The position numbers were made by a program, and so were the translations under genes. A stretch of 64,000 nucleotides of DNA from Capsaspora owczarzaki ATCC 30864 (taxonomy: Eukaryota > Opisthokonta > Filasterea), in contig NW_011887301.1 in the NCBI RefSeq assembly GCF_000151315.2, forward strand, positions 1,168,409-1,232,408. The letters are read 5' to 3'. Below the pieces are notes generated by a model. That model searched no databases. It was given only the letters and a program-made list of their open reading frames with translations, and was not told the DNA's origin. This document shows positions 43,778 to 56,901 of the stretch, one piece after another (position 1 is the stretch's first letter; every line of letters begins with the position of its first letter).

Positions 43778-46609
43778 ATGCCTGCTGCTGCGAGCGCGTC
43801 TGGCTCGCGTACCTTCACTTGGGAGGAGGTCGCCAAGCACAACACCCCGAACGACCTCTACGTTTCCATCCGCGGCAAGGTGCTCCATCGCATTGCTCAA
43901 CAAAAAAACAGCAGCACAAGAATCAATCCCACTTCACTTCAACTGAACAGAGCACTCAACCCCAACCCCGCTTTCCACTGATAAGCACACAGTCCCTCCA
44001 TTCACACCACTCGGCCTGTCTGTCTCTCGCGGATGCGTCGAGAGGTCAGAGCGTGAGAGTTTGAGAGTGAGATTGTCGCAGCAGACCTCGTGGAAAAGGG
44101 GCGACACGTTATCACCTCCAAGAGCGAGCGAGCTGCTGCCATTCACCCATTCGCCATTGCAACTTGTAATGGGGTGCTTTCTTGACGGATGACAATGCCG
44201 AGACTCGCCTGGCTGAGATGCACGAGCAAACCGCAAGGGGCGCTCAAAGACCGACGGCTCATCATGTGCTCCCGTTCGTTTTCCCACCTCGCTTGTTCAG
44301 AGGATTCCCACTCTGTCTCTCATTCTCAGCATTCTCACCAACTCACTCATTCTATCGCTGCGGGATTTGCGTTTGCGACTGTGGTTCAACAACTCGTGGT
44401 TTCCCCCCAATTGCCGCTCTTTTTTTTTTTTTTCTTTGTTTTGGAGCTCGAATCTGAGATTCACTGAACAGTTGTTTGTCATGTTACTCATCACCAAAAT
44501 TTTGTGCGAATCTCAAATCACAAACAAACATTCCAGGTTTACGACATTACCCCGTTCCTCAACCGCCATCCCGGTGGTGTCGATGCGCTGCTGACCTCGG
44601 CTGGTCGCGACGTCACGCAAGTCTTTGAAATGTACCACGCGTTGGACAACAGCAAGAATCTCACGTAAGCCAGCACGGGTGAAGTTTCGCACTCTTTTTG
44701 AACATCCAGTTTCTGACCACCAATGGTTTGGTCTGTGACACCAAAACAGAAAGTTCTACATTGGTGATCTTGTCACCAACGAGCTCCCCGTCTTCCCGGA
44801 GCCCAGCCCCTTCTTTGTGGCCATCAAGCAGCGAGTCGCCGACTACTTTGTGCAAACCAAGCAAGACCCGAAGGTTTGGGACCCGAGTCATCTCTCTGCG
44901 CTTTAATTTTTTGTCGTTCCAAATTGCATGCTCATGCACTTCATTTTGGTCACCATCACTTTATCACTTGAAACAGTGGGCGCCGTGGATGTTTGTTCGC
45001 TACTTTTGGATTCTGTTCACCGTGATTGCGTCGTGGTACGGCCAGCTGTTTGTCTTCCGCGACAACACCCCCGTGCAAATCCTTCTCGCGTTCGCGCAAG
45101 GCATGGCGTGCGCTCTTGTAAGATTTAGGATTTAGGATTTAGGTTGACATGCATGCTGGAGCCATTTGCAAACGGGTGGTGATGGTGCTGATGTTTTTTT
45201 TTTTTTTTTTTTTTTTTTTTGCGTACTGCTCTGGTCTGCCCAGATTGGCCTGATGCCGATGCACGATGCTAGCCACTTTAGCATCACTCGCAACCAGACT
45301 GTCTGGCGTGTTCTCGGTGCTACCCACGACATTTTCAACGGTGCTTCGTAAGTGCTCAGCGCCCCTCGTTGATACCGCAAGTGCCAGTTTGGAATCTCAC
45401 TCTTATCCGTTTTCTCGTCCAGCTTCCTTGTTTGGCTCTATCAGCACATGCTTGGCCACCACCCTTACACCAACATTGATGGCGCCGACCCAGATATTGT
45501 CACTGGTGAGCCGCGATTTGTGATTTGACTGATTTTCGCATGCGCGCACAAAATCTCAACTATTGTCTTTTTTTTTTTCTTTTTTTTTTTTTTGGAACTC
45601 GCAGGCGAAAAGGACGTCCGTCGCATCAAGACGACTCAGCCCTGGTACTCGTTCTACTACAACCAGCACGTCTATGTCCCCATGCTCTACGCCTTCCTTG
45701 GTGTCAAGACCCGCGTTCAAGACGTCAGCATCATGTTCACCCTGCGCAAGAACGGTGCCATCCGCACCAACGAGCTGTCCGACTATCACTTTAAGATTTT
45801 CGTTGCTGGCAAGGTAGAGTGACTTTTTGCAGGTGTTTGCTTGGAGACGGTCAGGTCTTGGCTCGAATTTCGAGTGTAGCTCACAATGCATCATCCTCCC
45901 TTGTTTTTGGTTTTTTCATGCTCAGGCCCTCTTCGTGCTGCACCGCATCGTTTTGCCGCTCGTTCTCCTCCCCACTTGGAAGTTCTTCTTGCTCTTCGCC
46001 GTCACCGACATGGTCTCCTCTTACTGGCTTGCCCTGACCTTCCAAGCCAACCACGTCGTCGACACTGTCGACTGGCCGTTGCCCGACAAGGATGGCCGCA
46101 TCAACCAGGATTGGGCTGAGATGCAGGTACAGCTCGGGGGATTTTTGATTTGTGTTTACGATTCCTGTCTGCACAAGTCAATAAGCGCTGACTCACATTT
46201 GACTTTTTTTGCTCTGTTCCTCCATGTGCTCCCTCTTCCTCGATTAGATCTGCACCACCCAAGACTATGCGCACGACTCGTGGTTCTGGAACTTTTTCGC
46301 TGGCGCCCTCAACCACCAGACGACCCATCACCTCTTCCCCGGTGTCTCCCAGTACTACTACCCCGAGATCTCTCCGATCGTTGCCAAGACCGCGAAGGAG
46401 TTTGGCCTGCCCTACAACTACAAGGTATGGAGGATGGTGGTCGTTGGAACCCAACATCAGTGATTTTTCAAAGTGCCCTGCTCTGCTCACTTTGCGCTGG
46501 ACTTTTGTCGTGCTCCCTCCGTTTGCAGGCAACCTTCCTTGAGGCGTTGGGCACTCACGTTGGTCACTTGCGCAACCTCGGTCGCGACACCAACAAGAAG
46601 TCCAAGTAA
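43778..46609 (+). CDS. Cytochrome b5-fused front-end fatty acid desaturase
   Basis: ER membrane enzyme that inserts a double bond between an existing one and the carboxyl end of polyunsaturated fatty acids. Ten exons: 43778-43879, 44537-44664, 44750-44873, 44977-45117, 45244-45347, 45423-45505, 45605-45813, 45926-46126, 46248-46424 and 46529-46609; phases agree, giving 449 aa. The N-terminal cytochrome b5 domain has the heme motif HPGG (NRHPGGVDALL) and a second heme His in MYHAL. Three His boxes are present: HDASH, HMLGHH and QTTHH; the Gln in the third marks front-end desaturases. Long stretches (HDASHFSIT, VLGATHDIFNGAS, YQHMLGHHPYTNI, VTDMVSSYWLALTFQANHVV) recall thraustochytrid delta-5 desaturase. 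I therefore favour delta-5, but regioselectivity cannot be read from sequence. Much denser introns than neighbours. Confidence 0.94.
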
Positions 46610-47432
46610 ACGTTGATGCTGATTCATTTTTTTCTTCATTTTTCTTCGCCTTGTTGTTGTTGTTGCGTGCCGTCAGTTTCCATTCTATTGTCAAATAATG
46701 TCACGCGCATACGCCATTCCCCCGTGTATCATCGTCTTCCAAGCGGGAGAGTGCTGGACGCGTTTTGAAAGTGGGCATTCGCGCAAAGTTGGAAAAATCC
46801 TTGCATCCTTTTCCCCCGCCCCCCCCCCGCGTCCTCCACGCTTGAACCTCAATTTCTAGCATCCTGCACACTCTTCTCTTCTTCAGCCCTGCTCCGTCAT
46901 TCGCAATGATGCGAATATGAATACAGTCCAAGTCCAGTCCACTTTTATTTTATTTAACTTTTTCCCGCGTCTTCGGCGTTGACCTTTTTGGCCCACACAT
47001 CGCCGTCCAGCCGATCCCCGCGTCTCCCGCTTCATTCCACCCGGGTGTGCCTTTTGTCTTTCGTTGGGTGCATCCGCTTGTGCGAGTCGACGCTCCCCAG
47101 CACAGCGATCCTCGACTGCCCTCCGTGGAGTTCCTCGCAATCCAACTTGACAGATCTCGCCATTGAGACTCCATTGCAGACCGTCATCCACACGAGACCC
47201 TCCCCGCCCCAATGGACGGTGAGTACAACAAGCATCTGGAAATAGAAAAAACCGAGATGAATCCAACGCAGTATCTTGATGCTTTATTGTGTGGTTGTAA
47301 TGGAAAGGCGATTCTTTTCTGAGTTGACTGGGATTGCATTGACAATTTCCAACCCAAAAACGCAAACTCTCGTGTGATTGTTGTGTTGCTGTTGATGTGA
47401 CAAACAAAAACTCACTTTTGCAACGTGCTAAA
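46610..47432. other. Spacer between desaturase and INTS1
   Basis: About 820 bp with the desaturase 3' UTR, a C-run at about 46815-46828 and the INTS1 promoter. A 318-codon minus-strand frame crossing it shows no domain and overlaps INTS1 exons, so it is treated as chance. Confidence 0.5.
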
Positions 47433-50400
47433 ATGTCGAAAACAAAACGATTGCTCGTTGATGTTGGATTAGGACCGGCGGGCTTGAGAGCCAAGCGACC
47501 GCTCGAGGCAGACTCACGGCCATCGACCACGACAAGTGTGAGCTCCCTGCCGTTATCGTTATCAGGTTTCAACAATGAACAGGCTGTGAGCTTGCAGAAC
47601 GCCGGGCCGCTGGTCGATCCCGCCCGGAAGCGAGCGCGCTTGGATGTTACGTTGACCGATGATGGTAACGCACGCAGACTTTTGAGCATCCACTCTTGGG
47701 TTGCAAAAGAAAAAAAAATAGCATGTCGTGGTGGATGCATGCTCACCTTCAGTGAATGCCATTGTGTGTACATTGTGCAGTTGATTTTGCTCGCGTGGTG
47801 GACGACGCCCTCAATTCTGGCAACCGAGCGTACGCTCAAACTTACCTCGTCGAGTTGATTACGCGCATTCGGCCAATCGGAGTCTCGCGGTTAAACACGG
47901 CAATCCACTTGTCGCTCACGCTAATTGCCAAACGCCACCCGCGGATATTTTCAGAATCGCCAGTTGTTGATGTAAGAGCTTGTTCGAACGAGCGCGGTTG
48001 TTTTTGTTGTGCTTGTTCGTTTGCAGGATGTTATTGTTGCGCCAACTTATCTTGTCTCACACTGTTGGGTTGTTCATGACAGGAATTGCTTGCATTGCTG
48101 TCCAAGCCAGCTGACAATGCCCGCTCACGGATCAATCCGATCGCCCAATCTCTTGCAGCCAACCTGCTTCTTCGCGCGTTTTGTACTCAGACCAGCTGGC
48201 CAATTGAGTTTGTTCAGGTAGGGTGACTGTGTAGTTGTGATTGGAAGCTCTGTTGCTCCCCGAGCTATCTTTGTGGAAACTTTCTCGCTGCGCTCGTGGT
48301 CTCCTTCTCACCTTGCTCCATCTCTTCCGGAAACCATAGATCTTTATGCAAGATGCGCTTGGAGACCGGATCTGGGTCGAGTCAGAACCCGCAAAAGCGT
48401 TTGTACAAAACATTCTGACGGCGTTCGACAATGCTGAAAAGACCTATCCCGCCATTGCGCCACGGCGATCTGATGGAAGCCAGCAGCAGCAGGCCCCAAT
48501 GGACGATGGAAGTCTCGTCGAAGATACAGCTGGTCGCGTGATGCGCCGCTACCTGCCCATCGAGCAGAACGAGTCGTTGCGTGTGATGGTCGTGGCCATG
48601 GTGCGCGATCACTTGCTGCGAATTGCAAACTCGTCCGCAGCGAACACTGGCACGCCGCTATTGACTGCTGCGAGCCCAGTCAAGGACATTGCTGCTGGCA
48701 CTGTCTCTGCCAATACTGGTGGCAATGTCATGTTGCAATCGCGCGAGCGAGAATCGCCCCGCAATGCCATCAAAGTGCTGCAGCTGCTGGCCGCGTCAGT
48801 ACCAGAAGCGAGGGCGTTTGGCGCACACTGTGTCGATGCGTGGCTCAATCATCCCACCCTGGCACGGTTTGCCCGGGATCTCTTGACAAGTATCGTGACG
48901 AACTGCACAACCAACCAAGATCAGGTGGCCGCGCAGAGCATCTTTTCCATCAAGCCAACCTCGGCGAGCGTTTCGAAAATGCTGATTGAAACATATCGTC
49001 CACTGATTGAGAATCACTCCAAGTTTCCCAGCATTGCCATTCAGGTCGGCTTTCACTTTGAACTCCAGTACGCCATCCATTCCGAGGAATTGTTGCGCTC
49101 GATGGCCCCTGCCACGACAATGTCGAGCGCCATGCTAGAGAAGCAGCAGCTCATTCAACTCCAAGCTTCCACTTCATTGCAACTCGTCGGGACTGCGCTG
49201 CAATGCATGAATCGAACCGGCGAGCGTATTCTGGCCCCACTCATGTACCAACGCCTTGCTGCCGCCTGTAAACTCGACGCTGGCATTCACAATGACGAGC
49301 TTCATAATCTCGCGGCAGTGGCGTCCTGGGAAGAGCTGCGCAGCGCCTTCCGGCTGCTCATCCGCCGCTTGACCAAATTACTCGCCGCAAACACTTTCAA
49401 CGCGATCGAGTTCATGCGCGCAATGCTTGTTGAAGTTACCGAGCGTCTCAGCGAGCGAAATACCACAGAAGTGGACCTGTCCCCCGCCAGTGCATCAGCA
49501 ACTCGTCAGCGAATCGTCTCTGCGGTCATCGACTTGCTCGCGCTCATCCAGTACACCGTTTCTCAGCCAGCCGCGGACGTGTTTTTGCAAATGCCGTCGT
49601 GGAATGCGACTGCGTTGTTGTTGGGCGCGGCAGGTATGGGCACATCGAATGCCGCACAGGCAGTACTCGCGCTTCACGAGCACGGGCTCCCAACCCTCCA
49701 CTGTGTTTCGGTGATGCAGTCCGAGCTTGTTCGCTGGCTGTGCAGCACTACCACGCGCGTGGTGCAACTCCCGTCAACATGGGTCAAACAAGAGGCAGGG
49801 TCTGCGGACGAAAAACCTCCCACACCCTTGAACAGCTTCTTGGCAAATTGCGTCCAGCGCGCACTGTTACTCTTGCCAGTCGAGCAATACATACCATCGA
49901 CAACGGGACCCGCCTGCTTGCTGCAGCCGGCGCTCGTTCAGTCGCAACAAACGTCGTCTCAACTGCAACTGCAACCGCAATCGCTGCTCCAGGACGACAA
50001 TATTGATCGCAAGTGCTTCCAACTGGTGGCGTCTGCCTCGTACGTTCACGAGGAGACACTCTTCTGGGTGGTTCGCCTCACCTCGAGTCCTGCCGAAGCA
50101 ACACTAACGCAGTTTGAAGTGCTTGACATTCTGGAAAAGCTGGTCACGCGTGGCGGCACGCTGCAGCAGCGCGTTCTGAGTCAGTACTTGCGCGCCCTGC
50201 CAGGCGTTCAGCAGCAGCACACAGCATCGACTGCTATTGCGACCGCGCCGGGGTTGGGCCTGTTGATTGCGTCCAGTCAAGCAGCGGCTCTGGTGGATCA
50301 AATCCTGTTGCTCACCTTGCATCCACTCCCGCGGGAGGCTCGGCTACCAGCGCAACTCCAGTCGGTTCGCTTTGCAAACACGGGCTCGTTTTGGCGTGCC

Positions 50401-53400
50401 AGTGTGCTCCTGGTCATCATGGCGTCGCTCAACATGCCTACGTTTGGCCGATTGGTCTGGAGCGAGCTTCCGACGCTGCGCTGCCTGATGGAGATGCTCT
50501 TGACCAAGTCGTTCCGTTTCCCAGCCGTGTCCTCTGCAGCGGCTGCAGGACCGGCGAGCAGCGCGGGCATGCTTGCGGCTGAGCAAGGCATCTTGACCAC
50601 CGAGACCGCCGCCGTGCTGCAGCTGGAAGCGGCCTTGTTTGACGACACTCATGTGCGCGCGGAAACGAGTCGACTCCTTCGACGCGTCATGCTGTTTGAC
50701 GTGCGAGGAGTGGCTCGCCAGCCTCCAGCGGACACTGTCCAAACGCTGGCGCAGCTGGGTGCCGATTTGCAGGTCAGCTCGCTGCTGTGCCTGTGTCGCA
50801 GCCCAGACGTCATTGTCGACGTCATGGCACGATCCTCCCCGGCACAGGTCCACGAATGGCTTCGGCCAATGCTGCAAAGCCACGAAGTTCAGCTCGTGAT
50901 GCTTCCGACCAAGTGTCTATGTGAGCTGTTTGCCGCCGAGCCGATGCCATCCGTAGCGCAAGCGCGTCAGCAGCAGCAGCAGCAGCAGCAACAACCACAA
51001 CAACCACACCCAGTCGCTCCAAAATCTACTGCTCTGGCTTTCCAAGCCGCCGTCTCCGACCCGAATGCGTGGCTAGACCCGTGGACGGGCTCGAGTGGCG
51101 AAGATTCTGTCAGCCTCTTGACTCGGGCCGAGGTCGCTTCCCTGTCTTTCGACAGCAGTACCACGTTGCAATCGATGGCGACCGCCTTTTCGGCCAATGG
51201 GTGGTATCATGCGCGATTGCTGAGCCATTTGCAGTCGTTGATCTTGGACTCGGCTGGCGCAGCGTTCCAAAACACGATGGATATTGTAGACTTTTTCCTC
51301 AAGCGCCTCAGCTCCGCCTCCGTCCAACAGCGACACTCTGCCCTTTGCGGCATCGCGCTCCTGGTCCAAGGTGCCGCTGCCATGCCGCGCTCACCGTCGG
51401 CTGCGGCAGTGCTGCCGACAACCGCCCTTGGTGGTGTCGCACAAGGGTTGCTCGAGCGTCTTCCTTCTCTGCCGCAATTTGGCCTGCTTCGACCTCTGAT
51501 CTGGGATGCAATTCGAAATGCACTTGGCGTGGAGAGCACCGTCGACGTGATGTGTCAACTTCTCGCGTTTCTGATTCGATGGATGGAGACTGGCGACTCG
51601 GCGCGATTGGCACTGACGCTGTGCAGCGCATTGAGCTCGCGACCCGCTCTCCTGGAGACCATGCTGGCACGCTCACCAGAGACCGTGTCCAGCGTGCTTG
51701 GTCCAGTACTGCAGCAGTGCTTCGTACCCGACCTCCACGTGAAGTCGCTGCAGTCGCAGTCGCAGCCGCATCCAAGCAGCCCAGCATCTATCCGATCTGC
51801 GCTTGTGAATGGCATTGCCGTCCAGCGGCATCCATATGCCGGCCAGGCGATGTCTGCATCGCTCGTGGCGTGGAGAACTTCAAACGAAGCCTGGGTGGTG
51901 ATGCCACTGGCGGTGGCGGAAGTTGGCATTGCGATGCTGGCTACGACAGACGCTTCCTCTCTTGCCGATGCGACTCAGAAGGAGGTGATGGAGAGGCTTG
52001 AAACCACAATACTGGCCACCGACAACCGCCACCAACTCCACCCTATCAACCTCGCGCTCACTCGGGATGTTGGCTCTGACGACGACGACAACGACGACGC
52101 GTCGCCGCTGGGCGTACTGCTCCGCGGCAAGGCGGTCTGCACCATTGTTCTGTCGAGCTCGAACGCGCGTCTCTTGGATGTTCTTCTTGGTCGTGCAACT
52201 CTGGCAGACGCCCTCCGTCTGCTGGTCATGCCGAACGTTTCTGCTATGGCGGTTTCACGTCTCCTTGCAGTATGCGAGGCCGCGTCTTCTGCGAGCCTGG
52301 ATCATGCGCTAGATGCGCTTGACGTTTCGAGATTTTCTTCGTCTCATGCGTTGCTTGACAACACCAGCAGCAGCAGCAACAACACTAACGGTGCAACCGA
52401 CATGGTCATTGATGATGACGACAAACCAGCAGAACGCCCGTTGTCTGCTCAGAGCTTTGGGCACAGACACGCCCGCGAAGCCGCCATTGATGCGTTGTTC
52501 GCTGCTCTCGACTGTGTCGCTGCGCAAGGCGCGAATGTGCCGCATCCGCGCTTCGAATCTTGGCTTTTATCGCATCAGCAACAATCCTCGGCTCCCTCGA
52601 GCTCTAACAAAGCCACTCACGGCACAACGATGGTTGTTGATGCGCCTGATAATCTCAACGGCCTGGCAGCTGCCAGCTCGACTGCTGCCAACGAGGTTGT
52701 GGATGAAGTCATGACCGCAGTTGCTTCTCCTGGCGCATTTGCGCTGCGTGGCAAAACGCGCACCACTGTCGACGATGCTGTCTCCGGTCCAACGGTTGCC
52801 GATCTGCTTCAGGCCGTGCAGCAAGCACGTTCTCGTCGCGACCACCCCAGCAAAGTGCGCATACTTGACGTGGCAGTCAAAGTTGCAGCCGCGTGTCGGA
52901 GCCACCAGCGCCTGTTTTCGCCAGACGAGTTGCCAGCATTGCTCAATGGGATGCCTGACATTGTCTCGTCGCTGAGCGTTGACGCCAAGGCCACTGGCAC
53001 GCTTGAGTCAATCGTGTCGAGCGTCTTGTTGGCGTTTTTGAGCGTCGCCACTCCAGCGCATCGAGCGACCGCCTTGTCGGAGGTGGCAACGCAGTTGTTG
53101 GCTATTCTGCAGGCTGCCACCGCTGCAACACAAACAACCACGACTGCGGCCCGGAAAATGACCGCCCTGGTCGCGTTCAGTGGCATGGTGGCAGAGGTGC
53201 TGGGGCTCCTGGACGTGGACTTGCGGCGAGCTCAGTTGGCTCTCGTCGCGCCAGCGAGCGGGACTCTCGTGTCGAAAGCCAGGCAGCTCATGCCTGCGGC
53301 CTTCATTCATGAAATCACGACAAGCTCGCTTCACAACACGTCTTGGGATGCCGTGCTGACGCTGACACATCAGTTGCTTCGAAGCGCCGGTCGCCACGCG

Positions 53401-55369
53401 TGGCCTCCAGCCGCCATCCTCGAGTATGCCCTCGCGACCACCAGACACCCTCGCTTGTGGAAGTTTGGAACCGGCGCCGAACGAGGCGTGGCACACATTT
53501 TCACCCAGACGATTTTGTTCGACAGCGATCATGCTGTGGCACTTGCCCGACTGACTTGCGACGTGGCGGGTAGCTGTCTCTCGACGGCACACTCGACAAT
53601 GCGGCTCGCTGACGCACATGCCTTTGCCAGTTCGCATTTGCAACGCTACTTGCCGCTCATCGCTTATGCAGCGCGAGGTGCAGATGGTGAGATTGTGCTC
53701 CCGACGCTTTCTGCTGTTTTGAGCGCGTTGGAACGGATCAGCTCCAACCGCCAGGGACGCGTGGCAGACCATCATGTGCTGGCGGCGCGCGCCCTGCTCG
53801 CTCTCTTGTATTTCGCCCTGCCGCTAGAGTTTGTCCGCGCTCGAGGAGATGCTCCTCTGGCCGCAACAAACGCGTTTGTCCTTGAGGTGATTCGCACGTG
53901 TCCCGTTGGGCTGATGCCGCAGACCAGCTCGCTCGACGGCCAACTGCACCGACTGTTGACTGCGCTGGTGCATCCCCGGCTTTCCTTTTCGAATCGCGCA
54001 CGAATGATGCTTCAGCAGCAACAGTTCCAGCAAGTCCACTCGGATTCGACTGCGTCGGAAGATGCAGCGGACGGCCCTGCCGCGGAGGCAGAAGCAGCAG
54101 CAGGCAACTTTTTCGAGCAACCCCCGTCATCAGCCCAGGCGGCCCTGGCATTTGCATCGTGCTGCACGTTTGCACGTCGAGTGCCACTATTGATGCAGCG
54201 TGCCATTCAAGCAACGTTGATTCCACATCTGCGCGGCTTGTGCCAGGTGGGCAGTGTCGACGATCTGCTGGCACGCCGTGGACCGAGGCTGCTCAGCCAT
54301 GCCCTGAGCCTGGTGACGCTTCTCAGTCCTCTCGGCGATCATTACACTGATCTGGCTTTCCAGCGGGGTGCGTCGTCCGTCGCTGCTGCTCCCATCGGAG
54401 TGCAAGTTTTGGACATTGTGATGAACTGTGCCATGCTGAATGCAGCAGTGGACTCGATCGAGTCAAAGGACGCGTCCCTGCAGAGTGGGCCTGCTCGACT
54501 GAGTGGCCGTGGAGACGTTCGTCTGCTTGGCATTGTTCGCACATTGGCCGAAAGTTTGCAGGGCTGGATGACTGACGGCGAAGCAAACCTCTGGTCGAGC
54601 GGGCTGATGGATCGGTATTCTGCGCTTGTCAATTTGAGCGAGGCGTTCTGCACGTGTCAAGAACTGGCAGCCGTGGTTCGCGCGTTGTCCCAGATTCGGG
54701 AAGGCAGCGCCGAGACGGTTGTTGTAGCGGGCACGGCGTTGCAACAAGCGTTGGACTGCATCTCAAGCGCAACTGCGGCGCTTCACGACGCCGGCCACAA
54801 TCAGTCCGTGCCCATCTTGGAGCTCGGACCGGCATTGCTTGATGCGCTTGCGGCGATCGACCAAAGCTCTGTCGACCACGCAACCTTGCTCGAGCCAATC
54901 GTTCCCGAGTTACTTTCGCTTGTGACCCGATCGTCCGAGCTTCTGGGTGGCGCCACCTCACACGATCGAGACGTTGTCCTGACTCCTCGGCTGTTTGCTT
55001 GCCGTTTGCTACTGCGGTTTGTGCGCCACTCGCCCGCGTCCATGACCAGCCAGATGGTGACGCGCCATTTCGCGCAACTCCTGGCAGGCGAGCGAGGCCC
55101 CATTGTCGATGACCTGATTCAAGATGTAGCTGCGATTTCCGCCGAGTTTATCGCCCTTGATTCTGGTAGGTGGTTTTTTTCGGGTTTTTTTTTTTTTTTT
55201 TTTTTTTTTTTTGGCTGAAAGGTTGGCAAGAGAACGGTTGCTCACTCCCCCCTTCTTTTTGTTTGTTCGGACTCACACAGACTCGTCAGACCTCATGCTC
55301 GCTCTGCTACACCACCCGTCGAGCAATTCTCGAAGCATTCAGCGTGCTTTTGGATTGCTTGGATTGTAG
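47433..55369 (+). CDS. INTS1: Integrator complex subunit 1
   Basis: Largest Integrator subunit, a helical-repeat scaffold for the complex that cleaves snRNA precursors and paused Pol II transcripts. Exons 47433-47664, 47781-47971, 48083-48217, 48340-55165 and 55281-55369 have consistent phases and give 2490 aa, near human INTS1 (about 2190). Diagnostic matches: VVDDALNSG ... TLIAKRHPRIFSE and QDALGDRIWVESEPAKAFV ... NILTAFD at the N-terminus; FWRASVLLVIMASLNMP ... LPTLRCLMEMLLT; and LLCLCRSPDVIVDVM ... LPTKCLCELF. A Gln run occurs near 50968-51005, and acidic or Ser/Asn inserts near 52080 and 52370. The central exon is 6.8 kb without an intron, while both ends are split. The start is the first ATG in frame (MSKTKRLLVDVG); an earlier tiny exon is possible. 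It converges on the MgtE-like gene. Confidence 0.92.
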
Positions 55370-55587
55370 TCTGCTCGCGCTTCACCCCAATTCGGCTTCA
55401 CACTCTTGGAATTCAATCGTTGTCACCAATGCTCTCATTCATTATAGGAGGCAGCAGCTGGTTCTTGAGTTTTGCTTTCGTTGTGTACAATTTGTGTACT
55501 TGTACTTTTTCTAGATTTGAGATTTGATATCAAGAACATTTGCTTTTTTTTTTGTACCGCGCTGCTATCCTGGACACGGACCTGCTG
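55370..55587. other. Convergent spacer INTS1/MgtE
   Basis: About 220 bp shared by two 3' ends, T-rich near 55530-55550. I see no clear AATAAA on either strand. Confidence 0.4.
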
Positions 55588-56368
55588 TCACAACTCTTTT
55601 GCAGCGGATAGTTGGCTTTCAACAGTGATGGCCTCGACCGCAAAGATGCTCTCGCTAACGGCACAGGTGATCAGGACGCCCAAAATGTCCATCACGACTT
55701 GGATGGTCGGGCCGGCGTGAGCGGGATCGACACCCACGGCATCCAAGGCAAGCGGGAGTAATGTTCCAATCGTCGACGACAGGCACACGACTGCGGCCAG
55801 AGCAACAACGATTGCGGTCACGTCGTTGAACGCGGTGGACGGGCTCAAGATTAGAATCCGCGCGATCTTGAAGCCTGCCGCGACGGCCGCAATGACCACT
55901 CCCGCCACGGCCTCGCGCAGGACGAGCTTGAGCCGGTTCCCAGCATGGATTTCGCCCGTGGCGAGTCCGCGGATGACGGCGACGGCGGACTGATTTCCGA
56001 CATTCCCGCCAGCGCCGACAATCGTGGTCAGGAAGAACATGACGGCGACGTGCGACTGGAGCAGTCCGGCGTAATGCTCCATAATGCTGCCACTGAGCGA
56101 CTGGAGCAGCAGCAGGCCAACGAGGATGGTGCACCGCGACGCCAGCGCTGGCCAGAATGACGACGACGATGATGGTGTTTCAGAGTGAGAATCCGAATTT
56201 GCATCGTTGGATTTGGGATTGGGTTGCGAGTCGCTCGCCTGTTTCGCTCGGAGCTGTCGGCGCGTCACTGTCAAAGCAACAAAGCAAGTCAAAGAGCAGC
56301 TTTTGTGAGTTTGGAGGGATGCGTGAAGAATCACAGAACGGCCGCGAGGTAATGGGATTGTTACCCAT
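55588..56368 (-). CDS. MgtE-like Mg2+ transporter, membrane domain only
   Basis: Predicted exons 56368-56335 and 56267-55588 give 237 aa. Five hydrophobic segments carry the MgtE pore signature GGNVGNQSAVAVIRGLATGEI, which in bacterial MgtE and eukaryotic SLC41 lines the Mg2+ path. The regulatory N-domain and CBS domains of bacterial MgtE are absent, and there is one repeat instead of the two in animal SLC41. Like bacterial MgtE it probably works as a dimer. The first 65 residues are polar and could be a targeting peptide. The short first exon (MGNNPITSRPF) is inferred from a GTGATT donor and a TTTGACAG acceptor in matching phase; an unspliced alternative starts at 56379. GGN-x-GNQS is closer to the bacterial GGNxGxQS form than to SLC41. 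Confidence 0.82.
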
Positions 56369-56901
56369 GATTGAAACAACGGAACGAAATCTGGGACTGA
56401 AACACTGAGACAATCCTCACGCTCTGAATATTGGTACTGTATCAGGACTATATTTCTTCAAACTCTGCATTTTTTGCAAATGAGTTGGGAATCGCCAATT
56501 TGAATGCACAGTTGCTCCTGAAAACTCAAAAACAAGAAAGCAGTGGCACGAGGTCGGATGGCTCAGGACAAAAGTGAAACAGAGCGGTTTTGACGGTTTG
56601 GCGATAGACCTCGCCATCAACCCCCACCATCGACCGGCAACTACAATATGTATGAACTAGACCATGCTTAGATACGGCTCGTGTAGCGAGCGGTCGGGGT
56701 GGCTGGCGATCTAGTGCCGAGAAAACCAAACAGTGCAAAAACACAATGTTTTTTCAAACCGCTTCCAACTGGATCAATGCTGAAGCAATGCTGAAGCAAA
56801 CGCGCAAGTATCGTTTATTGAGGATATACTCCTGCAGGGATGGGCGCAGTTTACAACAGCTGTGTGCATGTTCGTTTCCCACAGATCCCAAACGATCCTG
56901 T
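56369..56901. other. Spacer with MgtE promoter
   Basis: About 530 bp between two minus-strand genes. No gene, RNA or clear repeat is seen. Confidence 0.5.

Noticed and set aside
47212-47218. ATGGACG|GTGAGT as a possible first INTS1 exon
   Set aside because: The donor is good, but no acceptor in phase lies just before MSKTKRLL. The ATG at 47433 suffices.
46883-47839. 318-codon minus-strand frame over the INTS1 5' end
   Set aside because: No domain, no splice support, and it overlaps coding exons of INTS1 that match the family.
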